Shown: positions 13,001-28,000 of the stretch, piece by piece
How positions within the stretch are numbered: the stretch's first letter is position 1
Layout of the letters: every line of letters starts with the position of its first letter
From: Volvox africanus
Taxonomy: Eukaryota; Chlorophyta; Chlorophyceae; Chlamydomonadales; Volvocaceae
Reading direction: 5' to 3'
Length of the DNA stretch: 64,000 nucleotides
Assembly (NCBI GenBank): GCA_030268105.1
Contig: BSDZ01000103.1
Location: 62,001-126,000, forward strand
The notes under the pieces: generated by a model
The model's database searches: none
What the model saw: only the letters and a program-made list of their open reading frames with translations
What the model was told of the DNA's origin: nothing
Program-made: the position numbers and the translations under genes

Positions 13001-16000
13001 TGCCACTCTTGGATATTAAGGATATAAGGAAATAGAGAAGTCAAGAAATGCACAGACATTAATGTACCTCAGGAGAGTACCTTTCTCTGAACAGGAAGGT
13101 TTTTAAAGGCATGTACATTGCATAAGATAAACCCTAAGTGTATATAAAACATATATACCTATATAGAGCTACGTAAAGCTACACAATATGCATACGTGCA
13201 CCGATCCAATAAAAATGCAGAATATGCCAAAGCGTATTTATCCTAAAATGTCTCTTTCAGCAAAGATACTCTAAAATATTTACAAGCAAACATAAATGGA
13301 TAAGAGCGGTGCCTATTTCCTTGAAGCCGGAAATTAAGTGGGGTCCCCACTATCTGTAGCATGTGATAGTAAGTTAGCAGTTTAGGTATTGAGGCTTACA
13401 GGTGCACGCACACACACACACACAGACAGTGGACAGAGGGCAGGGTGCATAACTGCGTTAATGAGAAGTGCTAAGTTTCAACTCCCAATCTCGACAATTT
13501 GCGCATGTGTTGTGCCATGTTGTGTAGTGTTGTGTGGTGTGGCGTAGTGTGTCACACTGCACTGTGGCTACACGCTGCGTCAGTGCCACGTTGCGTTCTG
13601 CAGCTGAGTCCCATGTCATAAAAAAATTATGATTAACAGTAATAATCAGGTTTTTAAGCTGTGCATCTGCACACACATCTTTGCCTCCATATACTTCAGT
13701 AGGGACCCATTTAAAACATATAAAACTATGCAGATTTTACTTAGGGTTTGCAAAACCAATTTAAGTATACGTTGACTGCATAAATACAAATCTTGACAAA
13801 TACACCTATTGAACCGTAATTTTGAACATAGTTCCATAGCTTCTTTTCAGTGGTAAAGCCTCAGCTCCACAGAGAGCTCAGAACTTCCGTGATTTGTTCT
13901 GTTTCGTGTTTCCTTTATTTGCACTAAGTGTGACTGAGCAGAATAACGGAAGGTCTGAATTGATATTGTCTGGTGAAGCCAATCAGCAAAACAAGAGTTG
14001 GTGCCAGCTTTCTTGAAGCCCCAAAAGGGCTGGGCCCCTAAAGTCTGCATCATGTGATAGCTTTGCTAGCAATTTAAACATTGAGATTTACACATGCATG
14101 CACATGCATGCAAACACGCACGGCGCCACGGTGGATATGCAGTGTGCATGAACTGCATTAGTTGGGAGTGTTCATTTTTGGGCAGGATCCCAGCGTGAAG
14201 TGCCTCTGGGAGCCCTGCCCTCTAGGATTGATCAGGTCTGTCTGTATGTGGGTGTGTGTAACGATCAAACAAGTTGATTCATGTATCTGAAAAGCATTAG
14301 TTTTAGTCTTATGTAATTCATCTTAATTATTCATCTTCGGTAGGTAAATGAAATTGGTACTTGGAAGCAAAAATCTGCGTATTTTGTGGTCCTTAAGTAT
14401 ATTTAACCATTGCATCGCTTTTGTCCGTGCATAGAACTAGGCCAATTGTTGGGTTGTCACCTTCTGTAATTATTTGTTGATCAAAATAGTTAACATAAAA
14501 TTGGATCTGTCCTAAATCTCGTATGGAATTTTGTCTGCAGCTATAAACATTCATATGACCGCAAACGGGTGTAACGAGGTCAAGGTTTTATCAATGTTTT
14601 CCGGCCATATTTGCTTCCCAAAAGTGTTGTGCTTAACATTATTTAACATGAGCTTACGAAATTTATTGAATTAACCGTTCACTTAATAAACCATCTTCCC
14701 GCTGTATGACAACAAGAAGTGCTATAGCAAATCTTTTAAGCGAAAATAATATATTTATACCTCCCTTATTTCACTCTTTACTTTGCAGCCTGGCTTAAGT
14801 GGATTATGTATAAATAAGTTGCAAATTTGTCCATTGTCCACCCCAGCCTGCAGTCCAACCTTCGCCTCTTGCACTTATAATCTAGGTGAAGATACATTAG
14901 CATAGCTCGTAAATATGAATTTAAGCTATGGTGTATTGGAATGCGAAACGCAGTCTGATAAGGAAGCAACTCCGTAGTTTGTTACATAATTCCTTAAGTC
15001 TTGGCACAATGCGCCAACTCCATAAAATAGGGAGAATGGATAGCCGTACCAATGTCGTACTCGCATTTGTCCTATCCATAGCGCATTGGTTCCATTAATA
15101 TTCCGACCGATGTTCAACATGGTGCTTAACTATAAAATTCTGAAACCCAACAATTTGCGCACATGGAGTGGTGCTGCGCCACGTGGTGTGGTGTGGCATG
15201 GTGCCCCATGACGTGCCCCGCCACCCCACACACGCAAATTGATGAGTTTGAGGTTCAATTTCAGCTATTGCAATTCATGCGCCCTGCTTGGTCGCTAGCC
15301 ACTGTGTGTATGTATGTGTTCCTGCGCATGCAGATGTGCCTTTAAACCCTGTAATGTCTAAACTGCTATTGAAACTATTACACAGTGCACATATTAGGGG
15401 CCCCGCCCTTTACCTGGCTTCAAGAAAGCCGACGTCAACTCTTCTTGATCCTCATACCAAATGTGTGTGGCATGGTGCACTGCATCACGTGGTGAGGCAT
15501 GCATGGCCCATCACGTGCATGTGAGGTGTGGTGCACCATGCTGCATGCCACATCGTGTCCACATACATGCCGCACAGTGTAGAATCTTGGGGTGTCTACG
15601 GGTAGTGTCCAGGATGGACCGTGTATGGTCATATCTTCTTAACGGGCCTTTGCTTAGGCAGACATAACAGAGATACAACACAATGCACCTGGTCCATGCC
15701 TCACCATGTATCACAGAGCGGCCAAGACTGGTCAACGGTTGACCCTGCGGTTCAACAACTAACCCCGACAGGTCAACGGTCCTAACGGAAGTGGGTATGG
15801 GCTTGTCAACGGCCAAACTGTGTAGTATCCTGGGGTATTTAAGGCTAATATCCAGGAACTTCAGGAAATTGCACATCATCCGATCGGTTCTAAACAGTTT
15901 GGCGGATATTAACACCGAGACACAACAAACCGCAGGGGTGTGAGACGCGTGAAAAACAGGACGGTCATGACACGGCTTCATAAGGAAACTATTCTACACA

Positions 16001-19000
16001 TGAATGCAGTATAACGGGGGCCTTTACACCTCTGGTAAATTGGTCGCGAGTCCGATCACTGGTAATGGTTATGAAGGACAAGGATACTGTGACAAGATTT
16101 CCGTCACTTGGAGAATAGAAGTTAAGAGAGTGTGTGAGATCCCTTGAACGCTCTTCCCCTGTAGCTGCTAATTTCTCGCCAGTGGGGTAATTATGTGTTC
16201 ATGAACGACCCATCAAGGGTCTGTGTCCTGCCTGACAGCCCAATAGTGAGCAAGCGGGCCATTGGTTAGATAGCAAGCCTGTTCCAGCCCCACCAACATA
16301 AAGGGGGTTTTACAGCGCCTAACAGGCTTGCCTGTTAGAAACTGTTAGTGCAACAGAATTCTCTAACAGTGCTAGAGCACTCAGATATTGTGTGGTTGGA
16401 TCTGGCTGTTAGCAAAAATGTTGACAAAATAGAACAAGGATGTTCACTGTTGGTTGGTGTTGGTGACTGTCTGGTGCTGTTTGGAGTAACTATATGCTGT
16501 CTGGGTGATGTTTTTAATGAATAGCAGATGGAATGAACCAAAACTTTGAACTGATTGTAACTGCTAACATTCTGCCTGTGGTACAACTTGCATGTTATTT
16601 CCGTACACACCCGTAGTCAAGACCGCTTCCTGCTGAGATTCTTGATTGGTTGGTCTGCCTGGGTGGAAGGAAGCTGTCTATTCTTGGCTGTTTTCCCCGC
16701 GCAATTTGCTCCTTGACCTTCTTGCCAGTCCTAGAATGCACCACAGCTAGCCTTCCAACCCCTACTAAAGCTAATGCAGGTACCAAAATATCCGCATCCA
16801 TAACTTTTTAAATCTGGTTACTTTCTGAGTTCTGGTCTGCATCATTGACCAAGACAATCAAGGGGACCATTGGTCCTAATACGGTCTGATTTCTGAAAGT
16901 GGGCTAGGTTCGGTCACTGAATTTCTTTTTGATGAGTATACACCGTGCTTGCAAAAGACCTGTGGCGAGTAGTCGCGAGTAAAGTAGCAACTAGCTCGCA
17001 AAAAATTATGGCGCAACAAAAAAACGTTGTGATAATTTTCCATATACTCACAAGAATCGAACTGATGCCTTCATCTCATTCAGAGGAACAGAGTTATTTT
17101 GCCAACATCCGTGTCTTACCATGGAGCGGGTTTGCAGATCCTACAGTGGATTTACGATATCTGAAAGATTTTTATATAGAACGGGCATAGCAAGCTGTGT
17201 CGAATGAGTCCGCCATGTCAACGGCAAGATTTATGATCGCGACGAAAGCAACCATGGTCGCTTTCGTACAGTAAGGATGATCCATTGGTTCAGTTAGTGG
17301 TTCTTGCAATTCGTTAGTGGTTGATTGCCAATTGCGTAATGCTTTCACACTCATTACCAACACTGGGAACTTCTATACAGCCCGTTTTATTTGCCTATGT
17401 CTGACATTCATCTTAAGAACAAAGTAATATGTTGTCCATGCAATAAGTGTGAAAGCATTACACGATCGGCAATGAAGCATTACGCGAACCAAGAACCACT
17501 AACCAAACAGTACCTATCAGTAGTGACATCCTTACTGCACGAAAGCGACCATGGTTGCTTTCGTCACGATCATACAATAGCAGCATACAGCACGGTGTAC
17601 ACTCATCTTTTCATATAACAACCCCCATCCCTTGTACTAAAAGGGATTGCAATAATCATGGTATCAGGGAAATAATTCCTTTGGATTTCCTTTAGTCCGT
17701 CATTCATTTTTTGGATAGCTACAAGGTCATCAGATTACTTTTATACTAGCTTATCATTACTATTAGTTCCCTGACCGTTTAGAGGTGCCAGCAGCTGCTA
17801 CCATGACTGGTTATGAAACGGAACCCTCTGATAGACTGCCTACTGGTGATGACTATTATAATACAATAGTGAAGAGGAGCTGGCGGGTGAAGTTTAGATC
17901 AAACAAATTTCTTGTACATTATGGCGGCGGTGGAGGGTGTTAACTTCTTACACCTGCTGCCTTTCACACATTTCAGTTACACTGTCAAACAAGATGGCGT
18001 AATCCATGATAATGAGAATGCTGCCAGGGCGGGCTAACGGCAAAGACGTCGTACGTTTCTAGCAATCGCTAACTTCATTGGGCCTGTAAGTATGAGTTTG
18101 CATTCCGTTTCTTTCAGACATTTTGGTTGACCTTAAATTATTATTATTATGGTTACTCCGCCTTTGCGGGCTGGCGTGTATTATGGGGATCTCCGGGATT
18201 TTAATCGAGTGGGCACGCGTACCTCAGCGTCTTCATCTGAGGCCACTAGAGATCACCTGTTTTTTGGTTACGCAGAGTTTCCTTGCTCTCTACGACCCCT
18301 ATCCATGTGCCAGCCCCTTCGGATCTACTGGCATTTAGGTGGGTGTCAAACCACCCCACACCATCAGCCCAGTTACGGGCCTCAGATGCGCACTTCACGG
18401 GCTATGCATTTAACCCTCTCAAACGCCGGGGGCGGACTCGGACCCAACTCCGTAGAGTCGGGCTATCCAAGCTGCATTCCCCCTACGCCATTTTGCCCCG
18501 ACCCAGATACGAACTGGCGACTTTGTGGTCGCAAGCTCGGATCCTTAGGGAATGGCCTCGAGAGGCTGTTGACCTAAAAGTACAGTGAGTGCTGATGACC
18601 CCCGTTGGAGGGTATGGTGCCTGGCAGCTCCAGCAGCCAGTGGTGGTAGGTTAGCTTCGGTGTGAGGTAGGTGAGGCAGTCCTAGAACAACAAATGCAAT
18701 CTGTCATAGGCTGTGGCAAGGTTGGAGATGGCAAACAGCAAGGCTCAGAGGTAGGTGCTTGTCTGATACAAGGGAAAAATTATGTGATGTTAGCCTCAAT
18801 GAATTTTAAGTATACCTCTGCTGGTCTTTTGTCCTAATATTGGAGCATGCTGATAAAGTAGTGCCCTGGCCCTGCGCTGCTCTGCCTGGCACCCCTGCCC
18901 TCCTTACTTCCCTTCCTCTCTAGCTGCCTCCCTCCCTCCCCTTCCTACCTGCCGCCCCTCCCTGATGCCCGCCCTGATGCCCTCTCACCCTCCTACCCTC

Positions 19001-22000
19001 CATTCCCTTCATGCTGGCCCGCTCCCTCCCTCCCTGCTGCCTTCCTCCCTTCATGCTCCCCCCTGCCTGCGATTTGGCATTGCCTTCCGCAGCGTAACAC
19101 AGTACAAACGCGGGCGGCACAACATGTTGCAGAAACAATGCGCATGCGACTCATAATTGTGTTGTCGCATTGGAAGGCGAGCTGACTCACCTAAGGGAAT
19201 CTTTCGGTGACTGACTAGATGCCCTTCAGGCCGACAACAAACATGCGCGCGTTGATTGAGAAGCTTTCCAAACGTCTTCTTGAACGTTCGCAGTCTTCTG
19301 AAGCTGCGGACCTCAGGAAAAAGACTATACTGGACATCATCGCCACCATTGTCAGATCCAGCGTAACAAGCCTGCTACCTAAGCATGCATTGCAGCAAAC
19401 AACCCTGCAAGCTGTCATTGAGAAGCAGATGGTGCCGGTTCCAACCCTTGGGTATGCAATCCCTCTGGGTGGAGGCCACCTGGATGGGGGCAGTGGCTCC
19501 CAATCTACAGCAACAAAGGCCAGTCGACCAAGTGAGGTAAGCCCAAATAAGAGGGTTCCACATCTTACCGATTTTCCGGGAAAATGGATAAAACCATCAC
19601 ACGATCTTGGTTTGCCCATGTGCTCATGCAATATTTTGACTTGATGCATATGGACACGTTTGAGCATATAGTGTATTTCCTCACGGGCAATTTTCTCACG
19701 TCTGGGCAGCAGATGTCCTAGAGATGCACAAGTCGGGCAAGGAGCCCCTTACATGTGAAACCTTACAAGCGGCAATTCTCTTCCAATATGGGGATATGCA
19801 ACACGATACTGCTATGGCAGCACGTGATCAATTGCACGTGATCAACACATCTCCCGCAAACACAAAAAACAGGAAATACGTCGGCAGCCTTTGTAGTCCA
19901 AAAGTGGAATCAAGTTGAGCGATGCAAGCAAGCAGCAGGCTTTCGCCTGATCAAAACATATGCACCAGGTACCAAGTCATTGCTGAAGCGAAATAGTACT
20001 GGAGTGAGAGATCTCATGCCAGGTGTCCCAAGGCCTATCCAGCTATGGTACAACTCCGTCCAATATCGTGCACTTAAACTCCATAGCGGGGAACACCCTT
20101 TTATGATTATTGATGCTCGCCTGTGCCAAACGGCCTGCAAAGTACTGGCCGACTCCGGTGCTGATTGGATTGGCACCGCAGATTGCTTTATATCCCTAAA
20201 ACATGTACACATTTACACCCTTGCTTTGGGCTTAGGGTATTAACCTGTATTAACCCGGGTATCGACGACAACCTTGATGCGATAACCCTCATGAACTATG
20301 TCACAGCTACCCTCTATGTGGCGACTACTGAAGAAAGAGTGTCCACTAAGGCCGCACGAAAGAGCTACCTACGAAGGTAGCTCCTTCGTGCTAAAGGAGC
20401 ACGAAGTTACCTCCTAGTGCAAGCGGAAGAGCTACCTTCACAGAATACAGCTCCTGATGCCAACCCCGTCGGAAGTGATCTCCTTTCCGATGCAACAATC
20501 TCAGAGCTACTGGAGGAATACAAAGATGTCTTCGAGGAACTCATAGGGTTACCTCCCGACCATGATGTTGGCCACACAATTTGCTTGGTGGATGGTGCAG
20601 TACCACCCGCTAAGCTGACGTACCAGTTAACCCAATTGGAACAACAAGAGATGCAAAAGCAAGTTACCCAATTGCTTAATAAGGGTTATATTGAACCCTC
20701 CACCTCACCCTATGGGGCGCCGGTTATTTTTGTCAAAAAGGCAAATGGGCAAGGCCTTTGCATGGTCTTAGATTACCGTGCTCTTAACAACATCAATGTA
20801 AGAAGACAGTATCCTATGCAAAATATTACAGACCTTTTCGATAAACTCCAAAGCTACACTTTTTAGCTCCATGGACTTACAGCAGGGGTATCACCAGATT
20901 CGGATCTCCCCTGAAGATGTGATAAAGGAGGCAGTGTATTGTGAGACAGGAGCATGCCAAAGGATTTGAGTATATATCAATTTGCAAATTGAAGGTTCTG
21001 CTGTAATATATAGGTTATGTTTTATTTCTGATGAGTTGTATTGTTCTGGGCCCGTATGCTGGCTGGATTTCAGCAGTGCATGCATCTATGTAACCTTTAT
21101 GACGACAGTTACCGACATAAAGGGATATTATATTAGCATTTGGACATGCAAGTTGACATCAACTAAGAACAAGTTACACAGTAATAGGCAAATAAAAGCA
21201 TGTGGCAGACTGGAGAGCATGTAACAGCCAACAATAGCAGTTTGGTTTTGTAATCATCCAAAGAATGGGTTCAGGAACATACATTAACAAAATATAACTG
21301 TGTTTTCAGAACTGCTGTCAACCATCCCTCTTGGCACCTCTTACCAGCCACCTTATGTCAACAGCAGTAAACAGCTACCACACACTAAGCCTGACATTCC
21401 TTAACAACCTTCAGCATCTTCTGTTTTCACCATGCACTCATTTGTGACATATCATTACAGCTGCTAACAACTGCTAACAGCCAACAAATGTTAACAGCCT
21501 GGGTTACAGGTAGGGTGCCGAACAGTGCAAACTGGTGCGTAATAGCCCCTAACTGGTTCCTAAGCGGAACGTTAACAATATCCATCCATAGCTGATAATG
21601 AGCTCATCTGACAGCCCTGGCTAAGAAGTTAGAGGCTGTTACACCCCCTATTAGTTGGTAGGGCAGGTGTTACACTCAACACCGTAGCTCATCCATTTAA
21701 TAAGATATATTGTGGGCCAGGTTCTTGCCCGTTTGGTTTTATGATCCAACTGGCTTGAACTTCATGTTCAAGGTAATCGTTGATTAGTTCCAGTGGTGGT
21801 TGGGTGGGGTTACCCCCATCTTTCCACGTTCAAAGAAGGGAAATATAAAAAAACAGATGGATTTGTCAAGAGGCTGGGAGCTGTAGTTTGTAAGCAGCGG
21901 TCCCAATCCTTTCCGTTATAGGGAATGGACCAACCCAACGAGGGAGGAATTTACGGGTTGCAATTGAGTGCAATAAATTCCTGAGGTTCTTGGTACTAAG

Positions 22001-25000
22001 GAGAACAAGATCTCCAGGGTCACAAGAAGCAGGGGTGTGATGCGATCTGCAAATTGTTTCCGCTTGGCCTGAGCCTCCGCAAGACAACTTTTAGCATTGC
22101 ACACTGCTTCTTTCAAGCGTAGGTTGAAGTTATAGGCAGCTAGGTTAGGGATTGAGATATCCACTTAGGGGAGTAAGTGGATGTTGCCCATAGTTAAGCA
22201 TAAATTGGGTCATTTTAATTGACTCCTGGTCGCTCTTTTTTAATGCAAACTCGGCAGCTACTAGTAGGGTATCCCAGTTATCTTGGGTGGGGTAATGGCG
22301 TAAATATTCATCAGGATTACGGTTAGTTTGTTCAGTCTATCTATCAGTTTGGGGATGGAAGGCTGTTGAGGTGAATTGTTGAATACCAGTAATATGGCAA
22401 AGTTAATACATGTCACATTGCACATCGCATTGCACGAGCATATTCATACACTCTATTATATCAGTTCATCTAGCAAGGTTCAGGTTCAAGAGGCAAAGTT
22501 ATATATATATATATATATGTATCACCTTGACCTCACCGAACCGATTTGTGCTTATACGGTCCTTGTAGGCCATCTACAGACCAGATATCATAAAATATAG
22601 AATGTAAAAGGTGATAACTATTCCTTTTCAGGTAGGGGAATAATTTTGTTTTGTTGTTACAAACACACAAGTGCACACACACACACACATATTATCATTC
22701 ACACATTCTCTCTCACGTGTGGATATAAGCAATAATACATACAGGGCAGTGCCCCCAGATGAGGTGCCAAAACCCTAGACTTCAGCAGGCAATCAACGAT
22801 AACTGTATCAAGAGGAAGTTCTATATTGCAAGGCATTACGATTATCTGTAGCTGACAAAATCTATGACAAAAATCTATAGATCGACTATAGCATCGTTCC
22901 CGAAATACAGAAGTGGTGGGTACTTATGTATCATAATTTTACACCTTCTCACCTCCAACAAGTAAATGCAACTTGTAGTCAAATCTAGTGATGGAGCTGC
23001 GAGGAGAAACTGCCCCTATGAAGGAACTCTTTGGATCCCCTTCAGCAAGAAAGCTGTTGTCAATGGATCTGTTGACCTCGTGGATGTTAAGCTGCAAACC
23101 AAAAGTTTGGGTCAGTGGCTTGGTAAGTCATCAAGCACACAGTTTAGTCCAGATCTCACATCACCTACAAACTGTGTACCAGGTTCTCATGTGCAATGAA
23201 GCCTTGGATAAAATTTTCAGTGCACTTGGTGGAGATTTTGCTGTGGGACAGATCATACCAATAATTGAAATCATAAAACAAAGGCAAATTACGTCAATAA
23301 ATTATGAACCCTAAAACCCTAAAACCCTATCATTAGGCCACTTACAGTACAGAGGAACATGGAATTATCCTGTATATTAACAAGCTAACATCCAGTGTTT
23401 TTATTTACGGTACTTAATTAATTCCCTGTGCAGATTATTGTTGTTTCATGTTTGCCCTTCCACAAAATGCTGGACTAGGAGTACTAGCAGGGATCTTAAT
23501 GTCATTACAATGATATTATTTTATTATTCCCTCTCAGCCCTGCGCCTAGCAACTGAATTTGGTTGGATTTGGATCATCATTGCCTGATCATATATAGGTA
23601 GGGCCTGCATGCCATCATCCACACATCAGCTCAAGAGGGAGAATCTAAACACTTGAATACGCCATTCGCTTTCACACGGGAGGGGGTATCCGAAATCGTG
23701 TCAGGTCACAATTCACATACAACTCCTTTAATGGTCACCAGCACAGATAGAGCTTGCTAGTGCTTCAACGATGACTGGAAACCATATTAAGAACGTACAA
23801 AGGGTAGAGTCAAAACATATAAATGGTTCCCCAATCAAAGGCATGGCCCTGAACTATCACAGAACTACTGCAGCTCACTCACGCACCTTCCCATTGAATT
23901 CTTCAAGCAGATCTCTGTCCCCAGCCGCTTTGACTCGTAGTGCAAGGTACATGTTCCTGAGTGCAATAGGGTCATGTGCATGGGTCATGTTAAAAACCCT
24001 ATATATATATAGGGTTTTTTATTTTTTCGGAGAAGTCGGCATGGGAGACTGGATGAGGGTGCCCCGAAACACCGGGGAAGGTAGGGACTGCCAGGTTAGT
24101 GGCCACGGGTGATGTACCCCCCTATCCTACACACACACATATATATACATATGTCGGGTTAACGTAAAGATGCATGTGTGCCAAGCTTTGAAAGCTCTGA
24201 GCCTGCAGATCTTGCTAAGATGCACAACTAACTTGCAGGATAATAATCACGCACATCCGACATCCATGATATGCTGCAGCATACATGGCTGGCTTACTTT
24301 GTGTAAAGTATACCAAGCCAGTCAGGTTGGATCTTGATCATGACCCCAGTAGGGCCAAGATAAGTAGCTGGTAGGATGAATTCCGTATAGGTGGCCAGGG
24401 GAAAGGATGAGGAGTTCAGTTGTACAAGGGGGTTGGCCCAGCCCAGGCGCCATAATTCAGGGGCAGAAGGGCAGCTGTCTCCATAACCCATGGCCGTGGA
24501 GGAGTCATCGTACTCCACTCCGTCTTTCCAGCCATGATAGAGCAGGAAGTTGTGCAGAATTTCTTGCATAACTGTGCCCTTCGAGAATATACCCTGGAGA
24601 GACAATTCATTATGCCAGGCTATGGTCATTGAAATTGAAATCCAACATGGCATTTTTAGCTTCGTTAGCTCGGAAGAATCCTGCCACACATACAGAGGTC
24701 ACCGCTGGATAATGCTATTCTACTGTGTTTCAAAAACACAAACATCGCACATATATACCTGACAGCGATTATTAATTGGTGACAGGTTAATCCTGACATT
24801 AAGGAATAAGGATGTGTTGTATCCTCAATGCATTTCGGTAAATCATTAAGATATAATAATTATCTGTTTTATATTTTATAATATAATATATTTAATTATC
24901 AGATTAACTGTTTCATGTTCCCATCTGGCATTCGATTTGTGAATTTGGTCTCGGCTGTCGACGACCAATGCTAACCGACTTCCTGAAACATCCGAACCTG

Positions 25001-28000
25001 TCGGTTACTCCATAACCTGTATGGAGTGGGCCATTTACCGACTGAATAGTAAATGGTGGAACACCTGGTTCCTGGTTCACTGAATCTCCGGTTGTAGTGG
25101 TGACTTCTGAAGGTCACGCCCGGTTCGAGGCCTTATGGCCTCTCAAGTACGACCTAGTCGGCGGCTCTACTTAATCGGGCTCTGGCACAACAACCGGTAT
25201 CTTTTGATACCACCCTTCGTGGGCACCATATACAACAGGATGTCAGCACTCTTCCTCAAGGTCTAAACTATATCCAAGCTGTCCTATGGTACAGATATTG
25301 GGGGGCCACCTTTTCCTGGCTTCACGGAAGCCAACACTAACTCTTGTCGGACTAACACGCAATCACCCTCCATTGTAATTACCACCTACCTCTATTTTAA
25401 TGCCTTGCAGTGTTAAATTCAAATGTTAAATTTCTTATGTTAAGAAATTTCTTATGTTAAGAAATTTCTTATGTTAAGAAATTTAACATTTGAATTTAAC
25501 ACTGCAAGGCATTAAAATAGAGGTAGGTGGTAATTACAATGGAGGGTGATTGCGTGTTAGTCCGACAAGAGTTAGTGTTGGCTTCCGTGAAGCCAGGAAA
25601 AGGTGGCCCCCCAATATCTGTACCATAGGACAGCTTGGATATAGTTTAGACATTGAGGGGTTACACATATGCACGCACACATATACACACACACACATAC
25701 ACATGTTGTATCTCTGTTGTGTCCGCCTAAGCAAAGCCCAATCGGAAGATGACCATGTACATAGGCATGGGCAAACCTGCAGGGCAGAGCCCCCTGAGGC
25801 GCTTCATGCTGTGGCCCTGCCCAAAAATGGATAAATAAAGGATATTAAGGTATTATCCACGATTACTAGACCAGCTAACAACAGTGGTAGCTACAAGTGC
25901 GCCAGTATAAGCAGCGACTAGCTCGCCCTCCTTTTGCTGTACAATACTTACTGATGTATCTGGCGAAAACCAGGTTTGGGCGCCCGGAAGTTCTCCCAGA
26001 CCCCCCCAGTTACATGTCGGGGCTAGATTGTCTGGTAAGACGTATGCAAAATGCGAATAGGATGAAACTTGGATATCTGCATGTGGCAGGCAAGAGGACA
26101 GCACATGTAACTGTAAAATGTTAGGCACACAGAAGCACAATATTGGTTGGAAGAAGCACCTCAGGAGGTCATTTTTGGGGTTCCAGCGTGAAGTACCTCA
26201 GGGGGCCCTGCCCTATAGGATTGCCCATGTCCGTGTATGTGTGTAGTAAACTACAGATATTTGGCCTTAAAATATATCATGTGATAAACATGTTACCAAA
26301 AAAGCTTGTCATCCACGTAAGCAGATCACCGTACATCTTGGTAGGTGAGCCAATATGAAAGTCACCCTGGTAGAGTGCTTTGGCCAGATACTGAAGTATT
26401 ACAATTTTAGTGTTCAGAGTTCAAGATTCTGCTGCCGTAAGACCTTATAAGATGTACAAAGCTTCAAGATTATCCTAGTTGTTATATCTCTGTGTTAATA
26501 TCCGCCAAAATGTTTAGGCCCGATCGGATTATGTCCTGTTTACTGAACATCCTGGATATTAGCCTTAGATACCCTAGGATACCACAAGTATTCCCCCTCA
26601 GAGAGGGCGTGTCCTCGCATCCTACAGGCCAGGGGCCTGTAAGTCAGTAGTCAGACGAATGCGATTCCCCACGGTCAGGTGATGGGACCCCAATCCATCG
26701 ACCAGTCTGAACCGCCCTCACCACCTCGTAGGTGGAGAGATTCGAACCCAGGTGAACCCGCTCGATCTCAATGTTAAATCTCTGTGTTAAGCATCCGCCA
26801 AACTATTTAGGCCCGATCTAATGATATCCATGATCATCCTGGATCTTGACCAAGGATACCCTAGAATACTACACTTGTGTGCCCTTGTGAACCATATAAA
26901 ACGACGCTTCTGTATAACAAGTCTAGCATCATCAGGACAACAAATGTCATACTTAGGCGATCAACGGGGGGACCCGAGGACGGCAGCACATGTTGCACGT
27001 ACCAGCGAGCAATTGAAGCTTTGCTGCTGTGGCAATTGCGTCCACATTGCATTTTACAATCTCAGAGGAGCATGGAATAACTGTTGATACCACCTGCGTC
27101 AGTGTATATTGCCAATCACATTAAAGGTAACAATGTTAGAGGTAGGGGTAAGTGATGCTGCATGCATAGGTATATCATTGTACTGTCTACACAAGCCCAA
27201 CGAAAAATAAAAGGCAGTTGATTACATCTAAGAAGTTCTAGGTAGCCATTTGTAAACTTTGTATGATTACACATTATTACTACTATATATACCTTCACAG
27301 CAGTTCACCGCAAACGGTTTCATTGGACCGAGAAGAGCAAGGCCCAGAACATGTGCAAGGATTAAAATATTTACACAAGATTGACATTGTTGTGAAATTG
27401 TCGTCGCGATAGCTGATTAAAGGTCCAGTTCAGCACAAGCTGGACAAGCGAGCTGCCACTATGCCTCAAGCCACAAAGACACTCCAAAAGTCTGGGCGAG
27501 CAATAGATGTTACAAACAGCTAATGAGGTATGAGAACCTCGCCAAAAATATAGTTAAAGTGTTAAGTGTCGTACCCTCCGTCTAGATCGTCGAACGCACT
27601 GATTAGGCAGGACATTGCTGGCTCAGCGTCAGAAGACCAAACGCCAGTCTTACACCATGACAGAAACTTCACGACAGAAACAGCCTAAACAGGCAAGACT
27701 TAGATCCCACGGAGAGTACCAATCGTTAGGTAGACAGAAGAAGTCTGACCGAATATCACAACACCACCACCGACCTTCACAGGAGCAGGAGCAGCGACGA
27801 ACTGACCGAAAAATCGTGCCAGTTAATGGCAGAAATTTCAACAGACATGGTCGTGGGTATGCATGCCCAGATAGATGTCCATGGTTATGTGATGACTGCT
27901 CACTGGAGAAACTCATCTCAGCGTTTAATGATCCCATGATAATTACGTAGCTAGATTGTAGTGGCTACCTTTAGGCTAAAAATATTAAGGATTGTCATAC

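Noticed and set aside
9803..15130. Window derived from bacterial contamination
   Set aside because: The bacterial-like pieces are short, broken, and embedded between algal repeats and phase-matched exons of one split gene.
18480..18560. Possible tRNA or SINE head near ccagatacgaactgg
   Set aside because: Only a T-arm and a 6-nt-loop stem can be drawn; no A box or full cloverleaf.
22966..23314. Coding-like + strand frames ([15 protein letters not shown]...)
   Set aside because: The reverse strand holds the M11 block LNIHEVNR with correct splice sites and phase, so these are shadows.
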